A DNA stretch of 64,000 bases. Source: Megaustenia siamemsis (Eukaryota; Mollusca; Gastropoda; Stylommatophora; Ariophantidae). How positions within the stretch are numbered: position 1 is the first letter of the stretch; the number at the start of each line of letters is the position of its first letter. Shown here piece by piece: positions 30,390 through 40,730 of the stretch. Below the pieces are notes generated by a model that saw nothing but the letters and a program-made list of their open reading frames with translations, ran no database searches and was not told where the DNA came from. Where the stretch lies: assembly GCA_032433765.1 (NCBI GenBank), contig JAVIAB010000025.1:38220756-38284755 (forward strand), in the 5' to 3' direction. A program made the position numbers and the translations under genes.

Positions 30390-30480
30390 AATGATTCCAC
30401 TGGCATGGGCGGTTGAGCAATTATGGATTTTAATTTGTTTGCAATGATACCGGGACCTTCGACTAACCGCAATATTCAGA
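30390..30480 (+). repeat. Dispersed element J
   Basis: TGATTCCACTGGCATGGGCG and TTGAGCAATTATGGATTTTA recur at 62210-62310 and, antisense, at 57976-58060. Function unknown. Confidence 0.75.
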
Positions 30481-31189
30481 TATATACATATGCACATATT
30501 CTGAACACATTCTGAAGAGATAGAAGGGATCTATGGAACAGATAGAACACCAGATAATGATGCTACCAGCAGAAGGTAACAAGTGGTAAGATTCAGACTC
30601 TGAATAGGTCATAGTAGAATAAAACACGAGAGAAAAACTCTAAAAAGGTCATCATTTAGCTTCTCCCTGAGGAAATTTGGTTCCCATGACCTATATTCTG
30701 GTGTTTCATCTGCTGAAGCTCTCCAAACACCCACAAAGTATCCTTTTAGGACTAGGACCCACAAGGAGATGGAAATGCTGAAAAACTATGAAGATCCACC
30801 AAAAGGAATCAACATAAAAAGACATATTCTGCTCGTCTGTAATATTTTATACCTGCTTTCTTCTTAGTTATTCTACCTCTCATCTATCTGGTACCAGGCC
30901 TTTCCTCGTGATCTTCTTTGTGCCATCATGTCATTTGTTAGAGTATCCAAATTAATTTATTTTCCTTCTTTTTATTTTTTTAAAATTAACCAGTTCTCTG
31001 AAATATTCAGTTGTTGCAAAGTGGACATGTTTTTTTTTCTTTTCTCTGTCCATGGTATTCTGTGTATTCTTCAGCAATACTTGCATAATGAGGCTTTCAT
31101 GGGTTGTAAAGACAGCACAAGTGATAACAAAATTATTACCTCACTCCCCCACCTCCTTGTTGCACTCTAAGCACTGATACCTTGATGGA
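30481..31189. other. Unassigned intergenic sequence
   Basis: No recognisable exon or repeat. Short open frames have no motifs. Confidence 0.5.
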
Positions 31190-31395
31190 GTACGACTATG
31201 TAGCTGGTCAAATAACCACTGAATACCACCTATATGTGTGTCACATACATCATGATGGAGTATGACTACAAAGCTGGACAAATAACCACTGAATGTCACC
31301 TATATGTGTGTCACATATGTCATAATGGAGTGTGACTACAAAGCTGGACAAATAACCCCAGAACACCACCTACAAGTGTGTTAAACATGCAATGG
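31190..31395. repeat. About 64-bp repeat, 3 diverged units
   Basis: Repeating ATGGAGTATGACTACAAAGC, TGGACAAATAACCACTGAA and CACCTATATGTGTGTCACAT. Confidence 0.85.
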
Positions 31396-31471
31396 GCAAA
31401 GTGAACTCATCTGCCATCACCAGTGCTATTTACGAATAAATAAGGTTGTAAGATAGCACTACCAATCTTGA

Positions 31472-31836
31472 ATCAATTCAGAGGAAGAGGTATGTTTACA
31501 GCACTCGGAAAAATGACAAATAATCAACAACAGAAAAAAATATGGACCAAGGCAGGATCGAACCCGTACTCAGTGGCACAGCGCCTTGCCACGAGAAGCC
31601 ATGAGTTAACTAAAGTTAGCTGAGTGGCAGAGTTCCTAAGCGTTTGGCTTTTCGTGGCAAGGCGCTGTGCCACTGAGTACGGGTTCGATCCTGCCTTGGT
31701 CCATATTTTTTTCTGTTGTTGATTATTTGTCATTTTTCCGAGTGCTGTAAACATACCTCTTCCTCTGAATTGATTCACTGATTATCGCCTCGGAAGTTTC
31801 CCTCTATAATAATATTCATTTATTATTATTTGTCTC
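31472..31836. mobile_element. Palindromic tRNA-derived SINE (inverted dimer)
   Basis: Arms 31470-31601 and 31645-31776 are 132 bases each and reverse complements with a single mismatch, around a 43-base spacer. The right arm reads GTACGGGTTCGATCCTGCC (B box); TTAGCTGAGTGGCAGAG in the spacer looks like its A box. An AT-rich tail (ATTCATTTATTATTATT) follows. The direct repeat CTACCAATCTTGA occurs at 31459-31471 and 31837-31849, so the whole palindrome plus tail behaves as one insertion. Confidence 0.9.
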
Positions 31837-31861
31837 CTACCAATCTTGAGCTGACCAATGT

Positions 31862-33030
31862 TTTCTACACATCATCAAGTACAGCTCCTGCTGGTGAAGG
31901 TGATCATGGGAACATCATCAAGTAGCCCCTGCTGATGAAGGTGATCATTGGAACATCATTATCAAGTAGCCCCTGCTGGTGAAGGTGATCATGGGAACAT
32001 CATTATCAAGTAGCCCCTGCTGGTGAAGGTGATCATGGGAACATCATTATCAAGTAGTGCCTGCTGGTGAAGGTGATCATTGGAACATCATTATCAAGTA
32101 GTGCCTGCTGGTGAAGGTTATCATGAGAACATCATTATCAAGTAGTGCCTGCTGGTGAAGGTTATCATGGGAACATCATTATCAAGTAGCCCCTGCTGGT
32201 GAAGGTGATCATGGGAACATCATTATCAAGTACAGCCCCTGCTGGTGAAGGTGATCATGGGAACATCATTATCAAGTAGTGCCTGCTGGTGTAGGTGATC
32301 ATGGGAACATCATTATCAAGTACAGCCCCTGCTGGTAAAGGTGATCATTGGAACATCATTATCAAGTAGTGCCTGCTGGTGAAGGTTATCATGGGAACAT
32401 CATTATCAAGTAGTGCCTGCTGGTGAAGGTGATCATGGGAACATCATTATCAAGTAGTGCCTGCTGTTGAAGGTGATCATGGGAACATCATTATCAAGTA
32501 GTGCCTGCTGGTGAAGGTTATCATGGGAACATCATTATCAAGTAGTGCCTGCTGGTGTAGGTGATCATGGGAACATCATTATCAAGTAGTGCCTGCTGGT
32601 GAAGGTGATCATGGGAACATCATTATCAAGTAGTGCCTGCTGGTGGAGGTGATCGTGGGAACATCATCAAGTACAGCCCCTGCTGGTGGAGGTGATCGTG
32701 GGAACATCATCAAGTACAGCCCCTGCTGGTGAAGGTGATCATGGGAACATCATTATCAAGTAGTGCCTGCTGGTGTAGGTGATCATGGGAACATAATCAA
32801 GTACAGCCCCTCCTGCTGATGGAGGTGATCTTGGGAACATCAAGTACAGCCCCTGCTGGTGAAGGTGATCTTGGGAACATCAAGTACAGCCCCTGCTGGT
32901 GGTGGTGATCATGGGTACATCAAGTACAGCCCCTGCTGGTAGAGGTGATCATGGGAACATCATCAAGTACAGCCCCTGCTGGTGGAGGTGATCATGGAAA
33001 CATCACTATCAAGTAAAGTATAGCCCCTGC
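31862..33030. repeat. About 43-51-bp satellite derived from a LINE 3' end, about 25 units
   Basis: Units combine CATCATTATCAAGTAGTGCC and TGCTGGTGAAGGTGATCATG. This is the antisense 3' terminus of LINE-A (compare 11774-11825 and 37890-37935: CATCATCAAGTACC then GGTGATCATG). The array runs directly into a LINE-A body at 33031. Confidence 0.93.
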
Positions 33031-33240
33031 TGATAAAGGTGATCATGTCCCTCCACAACATTCTATCCTTACCGCTGTTTATCATTTCTGTTGTTGACTT
33101 TCTACCAAATCATTTTCTTCAGCTGTCTGGTATCTTTGTTCTCTGCTTCTCTAAATCGTTTCTTCCTTCAGTGTTTCCATCCACTTCAACATACTCCAGC
33201 CTGTGCCGTCTCATTCTGTCTATTGTTCTTGGAAGGCATG
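33031..33240 (-). mobile_element. LINE-A 3' part, antisense
   Basis: TGATCATGTCCCTCCACAAC, TATCATTTCTGTTGTTGAC and CAGCTGTCTGGTATC match the antisense LINE-A copies at 11816 and 37926. Confidence 0.82.
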
Positions 33241-33590
33241 AAAAACAATCTTGGTGATGTCCTCTTTGCCCAGAGTAAGGCCACACTCAATGCCAGAGCT
33301 GCCAGCAAGCTTATCGGCTGTTTCATTGCCATGTACACTAGCATGCCCTGGACAGTACACCCATGTTAATGTGTTTACTTTGGAGTTATCCATCAACTCC
33401 TGCTGCAGACACTGTCTGTCAATCTTCTGTAGCCATACTTTGTGAGTCAGTCACCAAGACTGCGTGATCCACATTCTGTGTAACCAACCATGTTATCACT
33501 GCAGTTGCTGCCTCACCATTCTCTTGCTGGGCATCATAATGCTACACTTGCCAGATTCCCCTGCCACTTGGTAGAGAAGTCAAACTGATT
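33241..33590 (-). mobile_element. LINE-N RNase H fragment, antisense
   Basis: The reverse strand reads WVYCPGHASVHGNETADKLA, then GSSGIECGLTLG. The upstream part carries HKVWLQKIDRQCLQQ. The catalytic Asp of ETAD is visible; the first half of the domain is poorly preserved. Confidence 0.82.
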
Positions 33591-33649
33591 CAACTTTGTA
33601 AACAAATATTAAAAGTACTTATGAAGAAAACATCCTGCATGCATATTTG

Positions 33650-33945
33650 GCAATCAAAACTTGTACAACAGACCAATAAAAACTTGTACAACAGACTAAT
33701 AACAATTTGTACAACAGACTAATAAAAACTTGTACAACAGACTAATAAAAACTTGTACAACAGACCAATAAAAACTTGTACAACAGACTAATAAAAACTT
33801 GTACAACAGACCAATAAAAACTTGTACAACAGACCAATAAAAACTTGTACAACAGACCAATAAAAACTTGTACAACAGACTAATAAAAACTTGTTCAACA
33901 GACCAATAAAAACTTGTACAACAGACCAATAAAAACCTTACAAAC
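33650..33945. repeat. 23-bp repeat, about 13 units
   Basis: AACTTGTACAACAGACCAAT plus AAA, with CTAATAA variants. Confidence 0.95.
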
Positions 33946-34339
33946 AAAAGTCAACATTGTGTTCTTCATCACAAATTTTAAGAGTCGTAAAACTAAAACA
34001 TGAACATTTCAATGAATATTGGAATTGTATTACATAAGCCATGAGATGCGAGGAGGCTTGTGCGAAAACCTGGCAGTCTCAAGCTCATCAGTTATTGAAA
34101 TCATCATTGATTCCGTACACAACCATGTACATAATTCAGTGAATTATGACACTTTATTAGATAAGTACATGTTCATTATTTTCATGTAGGGGTTATTTTT
34201 CTGCAAAATATATGATGGGAGTTTCATACTTTTGTGTGTGTTTAAAACCTGACAAAATAGTCACAACTCTTTCAATTAAACGTTTTGAAAGAAAACAAAT
34301 AAAAGCTAAACCTGACAAAATAGTCACAACTCTTCCATT
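33946..34339. other. Unassigned, with a direct repeat
   Basis: AACCTGACAAAATAGTCACA followed by ACTCTT occurs twice (about 34247 and 34312). The second copy is where SINE-5 inserted. Confidence 0.6.
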
Positions 34340-34672
34340 TTTTTTTTTTTTTTTTTTTGCTTTCAGCAGCTTTTATCTCTGACAAAATTCCTAGAGACTA
34401 GGAACTGAATGTTAATCCGTTTTTCCCTGGCAGCCGTGTGCACAGTGGTTCCTCGCAGCACAGGCAGAAAACTCTGTCTTCGGAGGTACTCATATTTTTT
34501 CCTTCCATGAGTATTTGACGTTTCAAGCCGGGCCTCACTGCTGAGACCATGGGTGGTTGCCGCAGAGTGAAATCATAAATTAAAATCCCAACCGGTGTAG
34601 CTGGGATTTGAACCCTTAAACCACTCTGTTTCGAGGCAGGCGTCTTGCCTCGAGACCAACCAGTCCCCCCAA
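34340..34672 (-). mobile_element. SINE-5, antisense
   Basis: Starts after a T run, with GCAGCTTTTATCTCTGAC, and ends GAGACCAACCAGTCCCCCC. CAACTCTT flanks both sides. Confidence 0.87.
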
Positions 34673-35680
34673 CTCTTTAAATTAAAATGTTTTGAAAGAA
34701 AACAAATATATGGCAAAACGTAACAAAAAAGCAAGCAAGTCCCTTCTAATTTATATTTGACCAACTTCAAGGCTTCATTTGCTATATTGAAGTAACAAAT
34801 TGTTTGTCTGCATTATGAAAGTTCCATTTTGTCATATAAAAGGGAATCATGGACAATGAATAGAGAAATAAGAAAATCATTGAAGTAAAAATAATTGTGA
34901 TTTACCAGATAAATGCTGAAAGTCATGGATATCTCAGAAAACTGAATTTTGGGACTGCCATAATGCACAGTTGTTTATCCCTGATGCTTTAGTTCATTTG
35001 TGTCTTTCCAGGAAGATAAAATACAACTTCTTATATTGTACATTCAATAGATAAGAATTCTTTTGTGGATAAAAATTATAATTTGCATCTCCCCAAAACT
35101 CTCAGATTTGCTGATCTTTGATCCTTTAGTTACAAATATTAACTCTTTCCGTACGTTTCGCTGCACTGTGCGCCATGCCTATTTCGACCGCATACGTTTC
35201 ACCACTCTCAATTTGATTAGTGTAAACCGTCATCAAACCATATTCTTTTTACATGCCTTATATCATCTTGGTATTGGTGAAATCTAATACCTTGTTCAAT
35301 TATCTAAACATTCATATATAATATGTTATATGTTCGATAAATATAAATATATAGATTGATTCTTAAAACCATGAGAAATTTTGTCTTTGAAATCTCTTCC
35401 GTTGCATCGATAAAAAGCTTCTGTACAGAAAGAGTTAACTCCTCAAATGTTACTTGTACATGTTAACTTAAGCTTAAAAAAAGTAACATTTTTTTTGTCT
35501 AGTGTCACAAACTGAAACCACTTCTATAATATATCAGTTTTAATAATGAGTGGAATGTACAAGACTCTGGACATCTTCATCCATAAAAGCTGTAGAACTT
35601 TCCAAGATTGTAACTAACATGCCACTTTCAGATGAAATCAAACAGTTGTGAATGTTTACAAGACTGTTATTTCTCTTTCT
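34673..35680. other. About 1 kb AT-rich, nothing recognised
   Basis: No exon signals with coding support and no tandem or dispersed repeat match that I can see within the window. Confidence 0.5.
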
Positions 35681-35684
35681 ATAA

Positions 35685-36300
35685 CTTTGGTTCTCAAACT
35701 GGGGTCTGTGGTCCCTTAATGTGAAGTGGTTTCAGCAGGGTCAAGAAGGGGTCACTTATTTTTCTGAACTTACAAGAATTTGAAAAATACAATCGATTTA
35801 TGAGCAACCTGTTTGTACTCTCTGTTAGTGATCTCCCTTTGGAGGACAACTTAATTCAAGAACAGTTTAGTGATTTGAAAAATGATGGAAGTGCAAAACA
35901 TGTTTTCTGTGAAATGTGTTCTAGTGATTTTTGGATTGAAATGGCACAGTCCTATCCCGATGTTGCAAAGATGGCTCTAAGTTACTGATTCCATTTGCAA
36001 CCACCTATCGGCACAGTCCTATCCCAATGTTGCAAAGATGGCTCTACATTACTGATTCCATTTGCAACCATCTATTGGCACAATTCTATCCCGATGTTGC
36101 AAAGATGGCTCTACATTGCTGATTCCATTTGCCTATGAGTGTGTGGTGGCTTTTTTCCATGCTACTTGCTATCAAAATAAAATCCTGAAACTGATTAGAC
36201 GTGCCAATTGGCATGAGAGTGGCACTGTCCAAAACAAAACAAACATAGAACTGGTTCAAGCAAAACAGATGCATCCATCCCATTGAAATTTGAATTAAAA
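35685..36300 (+). mobile_element. hAT-type DNA transposon remnant (transposase C-terminus)
   Basis: TTTGGTTCTCAAACTGGGGT at 35687-35706 resembles the terminal repeat of Charlie-like hAT elements. Then come DLPLEDNLIQEQFSDLKN, FWIEMAQSYPDVAKMAL and, after a duplication and frameshift, LIPFAYECVVAFFHATCYQN. The FW....YP....A...L-PFA...CE order is the hAT dimerisation domain seen in ZBED/FAM200-type proteins. The N-terminal two thirds are missing, so this is an internal-deletion relic. Confidence 0.65.
35943..36140. repeat. 67-bp triplication inside the hAT remnant
   Basis: GGCACAGTCCTATCCCGATG, TTGCAAAGATGGCTCTA and CTGATTCCATTTGCAACC occur three times; the first two spacings are 67 bases. Confidence 0.88.
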
Positions 36301-36369
36301 TTTGATGACTAGGATATATCATTTTTCTGAATAAATAATTGTTTGTCAACAAAGGTTTATCAACAAAGG

Positions 36370-36660
36370 TTTGTCATCAACAGGCAATTTCAGAGAGTTG
36401 ATGTTTGTTTCCTTGCGTATGCCAACTTCTAACCAAGTTCTCCAATTTGTTTCCTTGCGTATGCCAACTTCAAACCAAGTCCTCAAATTTGTTTCCTTGC
36501 GTATGCCAACTTCAAACCAAGTCCTCAAATTTGTTTCCTTGCATATGCCAACTTCTAACCAAGTCCTCAAATTTATTTCCTTGCGTATGCCAACTTCAAA
36601 CCAAGTCCTCAAATTTGTTTCCTTGCGTATGCCAACTTCAAACAAAGTCCTCAAATTTGC
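36370..36660. repeat. 42-bp repeat, 7 units
   Basis: GCGTATGCCAACTTCAAACC then AAGTCCTCAAATTTGTTTCC. The period is divisible by three, so both strands are open. Confidence 0.94.
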
Positions 36661-36881
36661 ACAAACATCACTTTTGTCCTACTTTTCATATTGGCAGCCA
36701 TTTGCTCAGGTGTCCCCCACCAGAAAGGCAGATATTCTATGGCTTCAGAAATCTTCTCATATTTTTATCATTAGAGAGTTTTTATATTCTGGGTAGATGT
36801 TTTCCTACCAATTTTACCCGAACAGTGGCTATTTTTAGCTCACTCTTTTCGATTTCCAACTGCCAAGGCTTCTTTAACTAG

Positions 36882-37139
36882 TAAAAAGTAAAGTACCCCC
36901 GTCACGCCAAGTGGCGTATAGGGAAATATGGTGTTAGTGACCCTATATTTTACAAACCTTCAGCACATGATTTTTGGGGTAATGTGGTCAGTATTACGCC
37001 CGTGCTGCTTTAATTTCCCAGAAAAAAATCCGGTACCCATTTAAGGCTGGGTGAACCTGGAAGCCGTTGGTTGGGATCGAACCCTACCCCTTGTCCGTGG
37101 TAGTCCAGTTCACTAACCACTGAGCTATCGCGGCTCCCT
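36882..37139 (-). mobile_element. SINE-1, antisense, inside SINE-6
   Basis: The reverse strand starts GGGAGCCGCGATAGCTCAGT. A perfect 13-bp duplication CTTCTTTAACTAG lies at 36869-36881 and 37140-37152. Confidence 0.95.
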
Positions 37140-37277
37140 CTTCTTTAACTAGACCTCTTAGTTTTTTTCATTATTCGAGAAGTTTAGACATCAGATCTCA
37201 CTAGCCTGAGACCAGGGGAGGGTAAAGGCATAAAGAAACCACAGATTTGACTTTTGAAATTGCCTTTGGTGGGAATT

Positions 37278-37560
37278 GGGAGCCGCGATAGCTCAGTGGT
37301 TAGTGAACTGGACTACAGAGGACAAGAGTTAGGGTTCAATACCAACCGACGGCTTCCAGTTCACCCAGCCTTTAATGGGTACCGGATTTTTTTTCTGGGA
37401 AAGTAAAGCAGCATAGGCGTAATACCGACCACATAGGCGTAATACCGACTACATTACCCCAAAAATCATGTGCCGAAGGTCTGTAAAATTTATGGTCACT
37501 AACACCATATTCCCTATACGCCGCCACTTGGCATTATGGGGGTACTTTACTTTTTTTTTT
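37278..37560 (+). mobile_element. SINE-1 inside SINE-6
   Basis: GGGAGCCGCGATAGCTCAGT head. An internal 17-bp duplication (CACATAGGCGTAATACC) sits near 37430. Flanked by TTTGGTGG(G/A)AATTG. Confidence 0.92.
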
Positions 37561-37802
37561 TTTTTTTGGTGGAAATTGAACTTTGGTGGAAATTGAACAA
37601 GAGACCTTCTTATCCAGGGGCCAACATCTTAGCCCTAGACCACCCAGCCCCCTAATCTAATCGAGTGGTTTGGCAGGAAATCAACAACAGAATTTATAAA
37701 CAACATGAGAGATAATGGTGGTAATATCACTCGGACTGTGAGAAATGATCTTGACTAGATTTCAAAAAAAATATTCACACAAAAAAACTCACATAGCCTC
37801 TA

Positions 37803-38475
37803 AACATGGGTACCAGAACTTTTTGTAGTAAGGGCAGCGTGATACCAACCACATCTCCCAAAAATGTGCGGCAGTCATAGAAAAATAAGGTCATCATCAT
37901 CAAATACCATGCATGCTGGTGTAGGTGATCATGTCTCTTCACAACTTTCGATCTCGGCAGCTATATATCATTTCTGTTGTTGACCTTCTGCCAAGCCATT
38001 CTCTTAAGCTGTCTGGCATCTTCTCTCTTTGCTTCCCTCTATCTCTTCGTCCCTCAATTTTCCCAGTTGTTACAATATATTCCAGCTGTTCTCTTCTCAT
38101 TACATGGCCAAAAAATGATGATTGTTTCTTCCTAATATTGGAAATTAGCTCTCTTTTTGCTTTGGCCTCTTTCACGTTTTCATTACTCTTCTTAGCTGTC
38201 CATGGTATTCTCAACATTCTTCTGTAAAACCACATTTCTACAGCCTCCACTGATTTTCTTGTCTGTTGTTCTATTGTCCATGATTCACATCCATATATTA
38301 AGACTGGTTCTACATAACATTTAAGAACTCCTTTTCTAGTTTCTATTGTCAAAAATGGATTGCGCATTATCTTCCTCATTTTTTGGAAAGCTGATTTTGC
38401 CAGAGCTATTCTGTATCTCACGTCTACGGTCACTGACATCATATTCTCCATACGCCTAGCAAGGCAAGGGAGGGA
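37803..38475 (+). mobile_element. SINE-2 fragment split by LINE-A
   Basis: GGTACCAGAACTTTTTGTAG to AAATAAGGTCA (37803-37889), then resumes GGTCACTGACATCATATTCT and CATACGCCTAGCAAGGCAAG (38428-38475). The tRNA-like head is missing. Compare 48885-49135. Confidence 0.65.
37890..38427 (-). mobile_element. LINE-A, antisense, open for about 165 codons
   Basis: The reverse strand encodes [57 protein letters not shown] and [20 protein letters not shown]. It begins on the + strand with TCATCATCATCAAATACC. The best preserved LINE-A here; its ORF carries over into SINE-2 sequence. Confidence 0.88.
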
Positions 38476-38994
38476 ACTTTTATATTATTATTATTACAGT
38501 GTGATTGCTGTTCATGGAAAACAGCATTAGCAAACATGAATATTAAAAAATTAGTAAAACTGAAAATGTACAGTTTATATAAAAGTTTTAAAAAATGTAT
38601 ACTTTGATGGCAACTATTAATGCCAGAGTCAAATTCAACAAATCTGTACCGTAAACACATGAAATATGAAATTGTTGATGGAACTTGCAGAAAAAGTGAA
38701 ATCACAGTGATCCTTCACATTTAAGAATGTGTGGTAAAGAAATATTCAATTTTAAGGAAAATTGTTCCTCTATAACTAGAGCTCTTGCATATAACTACAG
38801 CACGCACAAACAAATATTATTGAAACATAATTTTAGACAAATCAAATGTTTTGTTACAAAACAGAATGCAAGCCATCTTTTCATGCAAATATTCAATTAC
38901 TAGATTTTGTTGATGTGTATTTAATTTGTCTTTTGCACATTAGCAGCTCAAACAAGGTGTATTGTTTTCATTTTCAGTGAATAAATTACATTTG
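38476..38994. other. No gene recognised
   Basis: AT-rich, no repeat match noticed. Confidence 0.5.
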
Positions 38995-39255
38995 TAAGTT
39001 TAAAAAACAGACTGAATTCTCCTTTAGGAAAGAACCCTCCATAGAAAAAAACAGACTGAATTCTCCTTTAGGAAAGAACCCACCATAGAAAAAAACAGAC
39101 TGAATTCTCCTTTAGGAAAGAACCAATCAGAGAAAAAAACAGACTGAATTCTCCTTTAGGAAAGAACCAATCATAGAAAAAAACACGACAGAATTCTCCT
39201 TTAGGAAAGAACCAATCATAGAAAAAACAGACTGAATTCTCCTTTAGGAAAGGAC
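38995..39255. repeat. 42-bp repeat, 6 units, split by LINE-B
   Basis: CAGACTGAATTCTCCTTTAG and GAAAGAACCCACCATAGAAA. A further unit (AGCAGACTGAATTCTTC) lies beyond the LINE-B at about 39714-39730. Confidence 0.92.
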
Positions 39256-39692
39256 CCATCATCATGTGCCATACCAGTTGGGATTGAACATTCTTCTATC
39301 TACGGTGCATCATATCAGTTCTGTTGTTGACTGTCTTCCATGCCATGACACCAAGCTATCCAGTATTTTCTCTCTTTGTTGTCCACGATCTCTCTTTCCT
39401 TCTATTTTGCCAGTTGTAACTAAGTATTCCAACTTTCCTCTTCTCATGATGTGCCCAAAAAATGTTGATTGTTTCTTTCTGATGTTTTTTAGGAGCTCCC
39501 TTTTTGTGTTGCCCTCTTTGAGAATTTCCTTAGTGATCTTTTTAGCTGTCCAGGGAACTTACAACATTCTTCTGAGAAATTCCATCTCTGTGGCCTCTAA
39601 TCATCTTTTCATTTGTTTGTTTACTGTCCATGATTTGCTTCCATAGGTCATATTTGGTTCTATATAGCACTGATGAACTCTCTTTCTATGGA
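39256..39692 (-). mobile_element. LINE-B 3' part, antisense
   Basis: CATCATCATGTGCCATACC at the + strand start. The antisense of TAKKITKEILKE and MMCPKNVDCFF-type complement wording match 57283-57745. Confidence 0.83.
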
Positions 39693-39878
39693 AGAACACA
39701 TCATACAAGAAAAAGCAGACTGAATTCTTCATTATGAAAGATTTTACTTTACAATCATGCTTTGATTTCCATCTGTTCATATAGAGCAAGGGACTATTCT
39801 TGAACACAAAACAGTGATGTGGCATTTTTTAAAATGTTGAACAAAAAATAAATTAAAGAGAGGACCCACTTCTGTTAG

Positions 39879-40136
39879 GGAGCCGCGATAGCTCAGTGGT
39901 TAGTGAACTGGACTACCACAGACAAGGGGTAGGGTTTGATCCCAACCAACGGCTTCCGGGTTCACCCAGCCTTAAATGGCTACCGGATTTTTTTCTGGGA
40001 AAGTAAAGCAGCACGGGCGTAATACTGACCCCATTACCCCAAAAATCATGTGCTGAAGGTCTGTAAAATATAGGTTCACTAACACCATATTTCCCTATAC
40101 GCCTCTTGGCGTGACGGGGGTACTTTACTTTACTTT
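39879..40136 (+). mobile_element. SINE-1
   Basis: GGGAGCCGCGATAGCTCAGT to GGCGTGACGGGGGTACTTTA. Flanked by ACCCACTT(C/A)TGTT. Confidence 0.93.
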
Positions 40137-40139
40137 TAC

Positions 40140-40730
40140 CCACTTATGTTGTTGGAATTCTAGTCTGCTAGAAGTTCACGTCTGTATTTTATAAAACATA
40201 CGTATAAATGGAATATCTTGTACGAACGGAACCTACAAGCAAACTCAGTAATACCTTCAGATACCATTAAATGGCATTGGGCAGAAGGGTGTCAGAACAT
40301 AGGCTGATTAATAGCAACACAAAACCTACATGGATGGGTGGAGACAACAAGATGATAGCTACCACAGAGGGCTTGTTATGTGAACATCAGAATAATGAAA
40401 CGACCAACAAAATAGATTTCTTCATTCTTTTTCTTTGTCGTTCTCAGCTGAGAACAAGGCATGTTCTTGTCAATTAACAACTAAAAAGATAAAATCTCAA
40501 GCACAGACCCACAGCCATATTTAGAGATAGGCCTGCTTGCAACCCTACTAGTGTGATGTCACCAATCAAGGTTCACCTTTACAAGATATAGATGGGTAAC
40601 TGAATCCTACCCATAACCACCACTGCTCGCAATGTAGAACCTAGACCAGTGAGTTAATACGAGTAGCGTTGTGAGAGGCCTATCGCTAAAGATGGCTGTG
40701 GCTCTTCAACCATCATGTGGAAGGGGTCAT
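40140..40730. other. Unassigned; possible extension of the foldback
   Basis: No gene seen. The last 20-30 bases may belong to the left arm of the palindrome that follows. Confidence 0.45.

Larger units (their letters stand above)
36663..37660 (-). mobile_element. SINE-6 with two nested SINE-1 copies
   Basis: Body pieces at 36663-36881, 37140-37277 and 37561-37660 are collinear with 25858-26419. The head on the reverse strand reads GGCTGGGTGGTCTAGGGC and ends CTTGTTCAATTTCC (B-box-like). Confidence 0.7.
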
